A stretch of 64,000 bases of DNA from Siphonodentalium dalli. Lineage: Eukaryota; Mollusca; Scaphopoda; Gadilida; Siphonodentaliidae. The stretch is from contig CP136069.1 of assembly GCA_032622095.1 (NCBI GenBank), positions 186,671,122-186,735,121 on the forward strand, written 5' to 3'. Below the pieces are notes generated by a model. It worked only from the letters and a program-made list of their open reading frames with translations. It was not told the origin of the DNA and made no database searches. Positions 54,791 through 64,000 of this stretch are shown piece by piece. How positions within the stretch are numbered: position 1 is the stretch's first letter; every line of letters starts with the position of its first letter. Position numbers and translations under genes: made by a program.

Positions 54791-55109
54791 TACGACCGGG
54801 TTTCACCGCATGCATACATTCATTATCGTTCTTTTAGGAATTGGTCTATATCGTGTAGTGTCAAAAACATGGAAGCTTGAATTGTGTGGGCTTACGAGAT
54901 TTCGGAATCACGTTCTTTGGAAGAAAAAGCTAATTGGATGTACTAATATCCTGACTTCGTTTGCATATAAAATGGCATAGAATCTTTAAAAGAATTATTT
55001 AACATACGCATATCTATTGTCTTGGTGTGGCACGGACGCATACTGATCACGTGCAGTGCTATATTGTTCACAATGAAACATCCTCAAGTGAGCCATCATT
55101 CAATAACCA

Positions 55110-55440
55110 CACACCTTCGGAGTATAGGAATTTCTGAGAATCGGGCCTTCGTAATATTGGGCCATCGTATTATCGGACCATAGTAGTATTGGGTGTACGT
55201 AATATATCGGACCATACGATTATCGGATCTTCGTAGTATTTGGTGTACGTCATATCAGACCATCGGAGTGTCTGACATTCGAAGTATCGGGTGTAGGTAA
55301 CATCTGGCCATCGGAGTGTCAGACCTTCGTAGAATTGGGTGTACGTAATATTAGACCATCGTATTATCGGACCTTCGTAGTATTGGGTGTACGTAATATC
55401 AGACCATCGTATTATCGGACCTTCGTAGTATTGGGCAGTT
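55110..55440. repeat. Diverged 16-bp/48-bp repeat, inverted orientation
   Basis: Repeats of 48 bp made of three 16-bp subunits (TCGGACCTTCGTAGTA, TTGGGTGTACGTAATA, TCAGACCATCGTATTA). They are the reverse complement of the 54,585 unit with further divergence. The two arrays face each other around a 320-bp spacer. Confidence 0.88.
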
Positions 55441-57392
55441 TTCGCGCTGTCGAATTTGGCTAATACAAATTTCATTTGGCTAAACTTTTGTCTAAACTTT
55501 TTTTTACCCCAAATGTAAACGGAAAGCATGGAGTCGGAAAGCTAATTAATAAAAGCGCTCAATAGATCGACATTCAAGACGAAGTTAGGTAACGAAAGTG
55601 ACGAAAGTATTTCGTACTTATGAAATATCTTTCCGTAACGGTGGCGTTGATTGAATTGAATTACGGCCGTACAAAGGGGACATTACACAACTGTTTGACA
55701 TCTGATCAGTATTTTTGTTTTGTAACATTTAACCAGCCTAATCGTCAAAACGCATAAGCTGTATCCTGGTTATGTAACTGATTAAGCCGTCTGTAAGATA
55801 AAGTACCTAAATGCTTCGTTCATTAGAGAAGAGCAGTTCTTAACTCAATGATTACGTAATGTGTGTCATAAAGTGCATCCCGTCTAATAACATCATAAAC
55901 GTTTGAATACAATAGATATTAACACCTTACTATAATAAGAAATAATTAGCGGCCGTCATGCCATGGTGTCAATAGGCTCAACGACATAGAGTTATTACAA
56001 TAAGTTTAACGGATTTATGTGATTATAATTATTATTACTGGCCCCAGCCTATGACCCCGTAGGACTTTCTTGATCTAGAGCAGACTCTATATAAGTTATG
56101 TACCTTGGGTCAAGCGCTTCCAAAAAAATTTGGGTAGACTTCGTCAACTGGTTCTCCCGTCTCCATGGCAACCGTTTTCAAAATGGCTGCAAAAATGTAT
56201 TATTATCAGAAAGTCGACAAATAGTGATTCCAGTCACAATATTTTGTCTCATTGAATTAAATTGACATGTGTATGCACTGTATTATTTAAGAACTGACTG
56301 GTCATCATCATACCTCTCATTTCGTGTTGTTTTTGGCGAATATAACTGTTGTCATGGCGACTGATATACCCCTGAATATGTAATATTCCCCGTCCATATC
56401 ATTTTCTGCATCAATTTCAGCATTATAAATTGTAAAATTGTACACAATGTCAGACATGAATTAAAAAGTAGGCATATTTTGGCTGAGAGTAGGTAATGCG
56501 ATGCTGTGGTGACAACAATCGCGAAACTCCTGACAATTAAATTTTACCTTGTCAACCAGACAATCAGTACTACGGAATCTGTTCTAGCCATTCGGCGGGC
56601 ATCTACGAATGAAAACAATTGGCCATATATTCGCAACAGTGCTACAAGATCCTAAGTAAATTTTTTAATTTTCCCATAAATTCGGGTTTGAAGTTTTGGT
56701 TGCTTAGTTTTCATATTTGCATTGTTCTGACCTTTTGTAACTATGTGAATGTTATCCATGACATCGAAGTACACCTAGATGTGACACGTCACAGTCTAGT
56801 ATGCGCTCCATCGCTATAAAACGACGTAAACGTGTTTGGAGATACGACTTTTACGCAACGTAGCGCGAGATCACTTCAGGATTATTACGCCGAAGGAGTT
56901 ACGACCTTTAATAGTGTCAAATGTAAAAGTTATAACTGGAAATCAACATGGTTTACGTGTAGAATTGGTACAAACTGTGTTACTCGGTTAATTAAAACAA
57001 AACGTAAATGTGGCATGTAATGATGCCACATGTGTCTTTTAATGTTTCGAGAATCAGACAACAGTTACTGCAAGTCTTTGCAACTATATAAGAAAAATGC
57101 ACACTATACACTCTCCAGATAATAGAGTGGTTCTGAATGTGTCGCACATACATGTACGTGAATCATGTATACACATAACAACTATGGTACATATTACAAC
57201 GGCAGTACTAGAGTGTTGCACACAATGGCAAGGTTATTGCAAATCGGGAAGATTGTGTAATTGGGACAAGAACCAGTCTAATGCGCGAAATGTTGTCAAC
57301 AATTATAGTTACTTTGTTTAGTTTCTACTTCATGGACGTAAAAGCAAATTTCAATAACAGACTCTCGTGACAGTCTCGTGGAAGAAAATTAC
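55441..57392. other. Intergenic DNA
   Basis: About 1.95 kb without recognised gene or repeat. Small frames (56,619-56,819; 56,832-57,020; 57,097-57,321) have no domain resemblance. Confidence 0.5.
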
Positions 57393-57411
57393 TATATATA
57401 TATATATATAT
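57393..57411. repeat. (TA)n tail of the minus-strand LINE
   Basis: Simple TA repeat lying immediately after AATAAAAG on the minus strand (57,420-57,413), as expected for the 3' tail of a LINE that ends in a microsatellite. Confidence 0.7.
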
Positions 57412-60309
57412 CTTTTATTCCTCCATTTCTGAAGAGTCAATATATAATAAAGTAAATACGTAGAATATAAATAAGGAATTACACAAATATTTCATGCACA
57501 AACAATTATGTACAAACACAAGACATTAATATAATTGGACACACACATATATAGTGGCCTGAATACCGTAAACATGCGCATATACACGTACACGATTACA
57601 CGATGGAAAATATCAACGCAGTGATGGTTAGAGAAGGAATGAAATATGGGGAACATTAAATGAACTAATGTCTATTATCCCCGAACATCCAAAGGTACCA
57701 GATTTGAGCGGCTTCTCTCACCGTAAAATCGACCATCTCCAGGACATCATCAACGATGCCATGGAGAGAGTTTGGGATATACCCAATGAACATGAGCATT
57801 TGTTTGTCCACCGGGAGATTATCAATGCACATATAACAGTCTACGTGGAAATGTGAGAGGAAACGATACCATGTGTCATTTCTTGAGTCTACCAGAGAAG
57901 AACAGTCGTTAAAAACATGATTCACGGTATCATTATAAATTGCCCCACATCTTATGCACACAACGTCCTCAACGAATTTCAACATGCATAGTAATTGCAC
58001 AATGAGAAAGTAAAATTTCTTGTGTCTGGGGTATTTGTGGCATGCTTTCCAAAGGTGGGACATGTGCAGGTTTGTTTGGACGGTAGCGAAACGACCGAAG
58101 TCACTCTGTGTTGATACAAGGTGTTGCCATTCGTTTCTAGAGTTGGACATCATTGAGTTGTTGACCAGGGACTTCCAATGGTGTTTATTAGCTACTTTTG
58201 CTTCTGATGAAAATTCCTCATACAATTGAGCAATCGTCAGATCCTTAAGGTCTGATTCAACTTTTCTAATGAAAGGACTCCCCTGTGCGAAGTGAGATTC
58301 AGATGTGCGATAGTAATAAAGTTGCTTGGTAGCCTTGTCACTACTAATATTGCATAATGAGCGATACAAAGACAGCCTGCGTTTGGTTATGAAGTAACTG
58401 AGTGACTGGATACCAAGCAACCCCTCTACCATAGCCGTGCGGGTCTGGGGATGCAAACCCTAAATACGTTTTAAGCAAAATCGGTGAATGCGTTCAAGTT
58501 TAAGCTTATCAGTACTAGTGATATCAGTGATGAGTTCTGTTCCATATAGACCTCTTGGTAATACAATAGACTTGTAAAGCTTTACTGTGCTCACAGGTGT
58601 TAGGCCACATGCGTACATACCTGCATTTGACAACATAACAAATGTTCCTCTTATCTTGGTGCATACCTCATCTACTAGGGATGACGCGAATTTGAATTTA
58701 TCTATAGGAATGCCTAAGTGAGTGACGGAGGTAACTTCGGTCATTTCGTTTCGATCAAGAGTCCATTTCCTGTGAGATCCAGAGTGGTCGGCTTTTGATT
58801 CATTGAAGACTATTGTGTAACTCGTTGATGCATTGTATTTGTAGCGCCAAATAGAGCTGTATGAACTGCAAATTGAGCAGAGTGATTGTAACCCAGTTGG
58901 AGTTAACGACATTAACAACATATCATCTGCATGAGTTGGTGAACATAAATTAATGCCACCTATTTTCAGAACACATGCCGCCCGCTCAAGATCCCACAGT
59001 AACTAATCAATGTAGATGGTGTTAAAAATCGGGGAGAGGGTACCCCCCTGTCGGGCTCCATGTAGTATGTTAATCCATTTTGATTGATATCCGTTGTATA
59101 TAAGTGAACATTTCATTCCAGTTAGGAGATTATGAATTATTCTAAGACGTGTTCCCTGGATATTACGTTGAATGGGTTTGAACAGTAGGCCATTTATCCA
59201 TACGGTATCGAATGCCTTCCATACATCCAAGAAACATGCAAATAATTTGCGGTGGTTCTGTGACGTATAGGAGACACATTCTTGCACCAAATATGATGTT
59301 GCCATGCAACTAATATTCTGCTGGAACCCATTTTGCAGGGGTTGAACCGCAATAGAATATGGAACGTTTTGTTTCAAGCGTGATAGTATAACCCGTTCAA
59401 ATAATTTGTAGAGAAATGGAAGTAGAGTTATTGCCCTGTAACTGTCAAATGACTCTTTAGGTTTCGGAGCGCCTTTATACAGTGAAAATATAATGCCAAG
59501 TTTTGCGTTTCGATGAACGTGACATGATTCGAGCATTTTTGAAAATAGGTGAGCGAGGGATTCGGCTAGTTTTTCGCCTCCGAAGATAAAATGTTCGTAG
59601 TTTAGAGCATCATGTCCGGAAGCTTTGTTTCTGCTGAGCGTTTTGTATTCAGACAATATTTCTGATTTGGAGACCGGATAGCACAAAAGATCATCGAATT
59701 TTGACGTGGTTGTGTCCGAAAGTTTTGCTCCAACGATTTCAGACACACTAGAATAGTGATCTTGATCAAATGAGGTATCACTTAATTGAATATATTGACT
59801 CATAGTATTGTATCCATTCTTTTGAGATTTTTTCATCATCTCTGATAACACGACCGTTTGATACAAAATATGATTGTGACTTAGTACCTAAACGCGCGCA
59901 TTTTGCATTGAGGAGTCTGAAGAATGCAGCTTGATCTATTCATGCAATCGTCAAGAAAATGTTGAGAGCATTTACGATATTCTCTTCGGAAATCACATTT
60001 GGTCCGTTTGTATACCATGTACACTGCGTTGCTGGGATCCGCGGGTCGACCATGCTGAATCCAATTTGTTCTGGCATTAGTCATTTCACGGTGCAGCGCA
60101 TCAGCGTGGCATTCCAAAAGGGTTTCAGGTGGCTTTTGGATGACTTGGATGGGATTATTTCTCTTGCTGCTCTATTTATCGCAGTGGCTATTGAATTATA
60201 TAACTTATCAATATCGGATGAGAGCAATTGGTTTGTATTCAAGGGAGGTAGATATGTTTCTAGTCACTCTACATACGATGATTTGACATCGCAGTCATCT
60301 TGGAATTTT
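57412..60309 (-). pseudogene. LINE ORF2: linker, reverse transcriptase and C-terminal domain
   Basis: Minus strand. The linker contains HLKPFWN near 60,130 and NWIQHGRPADPSNAVYMVYK. The RT frame 59,866-57,665 is one continuous frame broken only by TAG at 59,003 and TAG at 58,460. RT motifs: LSRNKASGHDALNYEHFI, PKPKESFDSYRAITLLPFLYKL, motif A DVWKAFDTVW, motif B GARQGGTLSPIF, motif C HADDM (Tyr replaced by His). After motif C: thumb and FCLKRI, then TAG, GLHPQTRTAMVEGLLG. The C-terminal CIRCGAIYNDTVNHVFNDC is a Cys/His cluster. Frameshifts occur near 59,790, 59,890, 60,100. The 3' UTR is 57,412-57,664. CR1/jockey-like lineage; clade uncertain. Confidence 0.88.
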
Positions 60310-60709
60310 TTCTAGTTGTACCTAATTGGCGAATTGTGCACATTTTTGAAATCGCGACGGGAGAACTGCATGTCGATCACGACAATGAGAGGACGGTGGT
60401 TAGATACATTGGCTGAGTCATCATACAAAACATGATAGGATACTATGTTATGCTTATCATTTCGAGGTATACTAATATGGTCAATCGTCGAGCAAGCTTG
60501 GCCCGTAGCCGGGCCAAATGTCGGAATATATATGTGGGATGCAATCTCATTGACAGAGAATAATGTATTTTTTCTCCAAGAACGATTTGAAGGCATTTGA
60601 TCTTGCATCATGCCTAGAAAGGTCAGCTTTGAAATCGCCCATCAGAATGATTTTTCCAAGACAAAAGTATTTCTCATAATTATCTGACAGTTTGTCCATA
60701 TATTCTCGA
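60310..60709 (-). pseudogene. LINE endonuclease, C-terminal part
   Basis: Minus strand continuation after the hAT insertion: YMDKLSDNYEKYF, LGKIILMGDFKADLSRH (the GD-F-N motif region), a stop near 60,612, then STIDHISIPRND and SNHRPLIVVID, the region of the catalytic S-D-H (here S-N-H). In-frame TAG at 60,312. Joins directly to the part at 61,944-62,335 when the hAT element and one target copy are removed. Confidence 0.82.
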
Positions 60710-61935
60710 CAGGGATGTGGCTAGAGGGGGGTGTGGGGGGTGTCTCACCCCCAGCAGAGAGCTATATTTTCAATAGTTGGAAATTTCATACCTGCCACAA
60801 CGAAATTTCACACCAACAATAGGTTGAAAATGTTCTTGTAGTTTGATTATAAAACAATTTATTGGGGGAATTTATTGTTTTTCGACCAATATTTGCATAT
60901 GTTCCTATTTTTTGTCAAAATATTTGACAGAAATGGACATCAGTTGGAAATTTTCCAACCTTAGGGGTGTGACAGGTTGGAAATTTCCAACACTTGGAAA
61001 GCTTGTGTCCTGGTCCCTCCCCCGTGGCCAGTCAAAAACTTCTAGTTAATTTAAGAAAACAATATTGTCATACAATTGGTCAACATTGTCATTGGAATTG
61101 TCATCAGTTGGAAATTTTCAAAACTAAGTGGGGGTAGGGGTTTGAAATTTCCAACAGTAGGAAGGCTTGAGGCTAGTCTAGATGTTAGGATTTTGCGATT
61201 TTCTTGTTCAGATTTCAAAATTTTCGCACAACGGGCCGAACCATGGTCGGCCCGGTGTGTCATTGCCCCATCCACATGGCCAATACAAAACTGCTAATTA
61301 GTTTAGCAAAACAATATTTTACTACATTTGGTCAAACTTATAGACATAAATGGTCATCAGTTGAAGAATTTTCCAACCTGAGGGGGAGCATGAGGTTTGA
61401 AATTTCCAACACTAGGAAAGCTTCAGTTGAGGTCAGTCTAGATGCTAGAATTTGCGATTTTCTTGTATATAGTTTTCAAAATTTTCTCACACCGGGCCAA
61501 ACAACCATGGTCGGCCCGGTGTTTCCTGGTCTGTTGTCGGTAGCTGTGTGCATTTGTCTGGAATTAGATCACTAGTTGTTTTTTTGAGGCAATTTTCAGG
61601 TTAAAATATCTTTTCATGTTTTCATACTGGGGAAAATAGAAGCATGGATTATGAATATATAGGAAATTAGGCCTGAGCATGAGGTACAAGGGGGGTGCAA
61701 ATGGAATTATTCAAACAAACAGTTGTTGGTGCGATTTCGACTCAAGGGGGGGGGGTGCAAGTGGAATTATGCAAAAAGTTGTGTTGGTGTGATTCCGACT
61801 TAAGGGGGGGGGGGTGCAAATGGAATTATGCAAAAAGTTGTGTTGGTGTGATTCCGACTCAAGGGGGGGGGTGCAGTTGGAAATTCCCAAGGTGGACACC
61901 CCCCCCCGAGCGGAGACCCTCTAGCCACATCCCTG
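60710..61935. mobile_element. Non-autonomous hAT element, 1,226 bp
   Basis: Ends CAGGGATGTGGCTAGAGGG and CCCTCTAGCCACATCCCTG, a hAT-type terminal repeat starting CAGGG. Target duplication of 8 bp: ATTCTCGA (60,702-60,709) and ATTCTCGG (61,936-61,943). It splits a LINE endonuclease whose two halves realign across it. Interior: three ~245-bp repeats with TCAGTTGGAAATTTTCCAAC and GGTCGGCCCGGTGT (about 60,900-61,560), and four ~58-bp repeats with G runs and GTGCAAATGGAATTATGCAA (61,690-61,890). No transposase. Confidence 0.92.
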
Positions 61936-61943
61936 ATTCTCGG

Positions 61944-62335
61944 TAATATTGAACAGAGTTATTAGTTGTCGGTAGATAAACTTGGAATACATATATAAAG
62001 CTGAGAGCAGATAATTTCAATTGAATACCAATTATACGATCGTCTTCAATAGCAAGTTTGTTGATACGTCCATTAAACTTTGACTTGTTCCAAACAAGTG
62101 CTACGCCGCCTCTGGGACGACCTCTCTGGAAAGGCAAACGCATAGTATAGTCACTTACAGCATGAGACTCGAAGTTGACATGAATATTGTCTAGCAGGAA
62201 TAAATCTTTTTCCCCAAGCCAATGTTCAGATATCCCACATATATCGACATGGTGTTGATCTAACATCAAGTGTAAATAATTAGATGACGACAATGCGCAT
62301 GTCATATTCCATGTAAGGAACGACGGCATATTCAA
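61944..62335 (-). pseudogene. LINE endonuclease, N-terminal part
   Basis: Open frame on the minus strand from 62,335: FLTWNMTCALSS (catalytic Asn region), DICGISEHWL (catalytic Glu), GRPRGGVALVWNKSKFNGRI and FQVYLPTTNNSVQYYRE (the YLPT/YIPP region). This is the start of an EEP endonuclease domain, the ORF2 N-terminus. It is cut after YYRE by the hAT element; the frame then runs into transposon sequence. Confidence 0.88.
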
Positions 62336-62397
62336 TTGAGTGAATGCAAGTACAGTAAGTTATTATAATGTAGGCAATACAATTAAGACCGCCGTGT

Positions 62398-64000
62398 TTA
62401 GGAGCGATAACTTTGGTTCGCCGTGTAAGGGCTTGGTTCCCATTCTCTGCATGTAACACCTTTCGGCCAGAAATTAGGAGCATTCACTTTGGACGAACTA
62501 TCATTTGAAATGTTTACTCTGAGAGTTGCATGACCATTTGCACTGTTCGTTATATAATTTGCTATCTTTTTCATGTCAACGTTATCAAGTACTCCTTCGA
62601 GAACATGTCGTGTGGTTATCATAGGATATTCGTTCCTGTTGTAAAAGAATCTTCTCCTGTCACGCATAGGTTCATAGTGTTTGTCTTTGGGAGTAGTAGG
62701 TGGACGCTCAGAACTCGGAGGGTTGGAGTCGGTATGTCCAGGTGTGGCGTGTACCCCGGCATCATTTAGCTGTATATCACTAACATCGTTACCTAATTCA
62801 GAAGGTGAACATGGGATACTGTTTGGAAGTGACGAGTTCTGGTCATAATCACCACGATAAGGATCTGGAAACCGATTTACGCGAAGGATTGGATAAAACT
62901 CCGGACGGCCGGAATTCCTTCATATTGTCTACGTCTGACATCACGGCTTTGAACAGTTTATCGGTGTAGCTTTCGAATTCCTTCACCATTGTTCCCATGA
63001 ATTTAGATAGAGTATTACCACACATTTCCTCACATGTATTTACACAGTCGCATTTCACATGCAGTAGATGGTTTTGTCTGTGCAACTACTTCCACTTCCC
63101 CTCTTAGACAGCTTACAGCACTGGTGATGGATTTATTCTGATGGATGGACTTAAGAAGAGACTCTGATAACTCAGCGATATCTTGCTTTACATTTTTAAA
63201 GTCGTTTTTCAGTTTGGCGGTGCCGTTGTATTTATCATCTTGTAGCCGTTCTACTGTGATTTGAGCTGATGTCGCGGACACAGAACTTTCTTTGTCATAT
63301 TTTGAATTTCCTGCACTTTCTTATCCATTATGATCAGCCTATTTTCCAGAGAATCTTGATTAGCCTTTAGTTTCGGAACTGAATCGTGTAGTATGTGTTC
63401 GGCTGCTTGAGCGCGGCCTTTCAGGTATATAATATCGGATTTGCACTGAATTGAATAGTCAATAAGAATTTTCAGGCCCCAATCTTCGTTACTAGTTTGT
63501 ACGTTTTTGGCTGTGCTTGCACCGGTTGATTTCGATTTTGAACTTTTTGTAGAAGTTGAAACAAGGCCCTGTAGACATTCTGGATGTTCTTCTACCAGAT
63601 AATAGAGCAAATTGTAGATATCATTGGAAAGTTTGTTCGATATCGTGTCACCAGACGAATTTACTCTTCGTTTAAGGGTTGAATTCTGTTCAAACGGACA
63701 CGACGACAGCTTCTTGCATTCAGAGAAAACAGCAGAACGAATCAGGTCTAGTTTGAAAGTGTTTTCTAGGCAACCTGTTTCTAACATTGCAACAAATTTG
63801 TCCTTGGTGCAACTGTGCAGACATCCCATTGCCCAGAGCACGTACAGCGAATATTCATTTGGTTTATGTTCTTCAACTTTCGAAGCGAGGAGTTCGATAA
63901 CCGATTCTGGATCAATTCCCGGTATAGGTTTGTGATTATCAAGTGATTGACTATCAGACGCCTGTGTTTGACAGTCCAGATCAATTAAGTCACCGCTTGT
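62398..64000 (-). pseudogene. LINE ORF1 (coiled-coil RNA-binding-type protein), broken, runs off window
   Basis: Minus strand, several frames. 64,000-63,251 is open through the window edge: an N-terminal helical domain with CLHSCTKDKFVAMLE and ECKKLSSCPFEQ, then a coiled coil (GRAQAAEHILHDSVPKLKANQ, LENRLIIMDKKVQEIQN). The coiled coil continues in the frame 63,281-63,030, then 63,085-62,849. The frame 62,667-62,398 has the C-terminal part (DRRRFFYNRNEYP, NFWPKGVTCREW), resembling the end of LINE ORF1 proteins. ORF1 proteins bind the retrotransposon RNA. The upstream end is outside the window. Confidence 0.7.

Noticed and set aside
61695-61946. Gly/Trp/Cys-rich frame near the hAT right end
   Set aside because: Produced by the G-rich 58-bp repeats of the hAT element.

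Overview
The window looks like repeat-rich, AT-rich animal chromosomal DNA. The Polinton/Maverick DNA transposon, the non-LTR retrotransposon remnants, a hAT element, TTAA-target MITEs and long satellite arrays together point to a metazoan, perhaps a mollusc or another lophotrochozoan (inference; no single-copy host gene was recognised). Almost everything that can be named is mobile or tandemly repeated.

Layout. 1-4.2 kb: intergenic DNA, a ~140-bp hairpin (889-1028), a small copy of a 29-bp satellite, and a TTAA MITE built from nested palindromes. 4.24-19.07 kb: about 13 kb of a 29-bp satellite with kilobase-scale higher-order repeats, interrupted at 15.24-17.43 kb by a block of ~22 copies of an 88-bp repeat that ends in a second hairpin of the same family as the first. 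19.1-20.4 kb: no clear gene, then a 47-48-bp minisatellite.

20,438-37,124 is a complete 16.7-kb Polinton. It has AGT...ACT ends, ~330-bp terminal inverted repeats, and a perfect 6-bp target duplication (CATGTA); an empty-site paralogue lies in the same flanking minisatellite. A dense minus-strand block encodes protein-primed DNA polymerase B, an unknown protein, packaging ATPase, several small structural-type proteins, integrase with chromodomain, penton-like and major capsid proteins, and an adenovirus-type protease. The copy is decayed or contains assembly errors: the polymerase has four in-frame stops and one frameshift, and both capsid genes have a frameshift.

The right-hand 4 kb of the Polinton is the most unusual part. 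The polymerase 5' end and its TATA promoter are duplicated as an inverted repeat, so that a divergent CCHC zinc-knuckle gene shares the polymerase N-terminus. Beyond it are two related cassettes of small divergent genes. Each small gene ends, about 19-50 nt after its stop codon, in a stem-loop matching the replication-dependent histone mRNA 3' hairpin, and three of them share a 60-bp upstream element. This suggests an accessory regulon whose mRNAs could be processed like S-phase histone mRNAs; I know of no description of this in Polintons.

37.1-64 kb: minisatellite flank with one orphan satellite monomer; a LINE endonuclease remnant interrupted by a TTAA MITE; a ~195-bp tandem array split by a 2.47-kb TG...CA element with promoter features (solo-LTR candidate); a degenerate GT-rich minisatellite; two 3'-terminal LINE fragments arranged tail to tail near 53.3 kb; two oppositely oriented 16-bp repeat arrays; and, from 57.4 kb to the right edge, a nearly full-length but broken minus-strand LINE (coiled-coil ORF1, endonuclease, reverse transcriptase) whose endonuclease is split by a 1.2-kb hAT element with an 8-bp target duplication.
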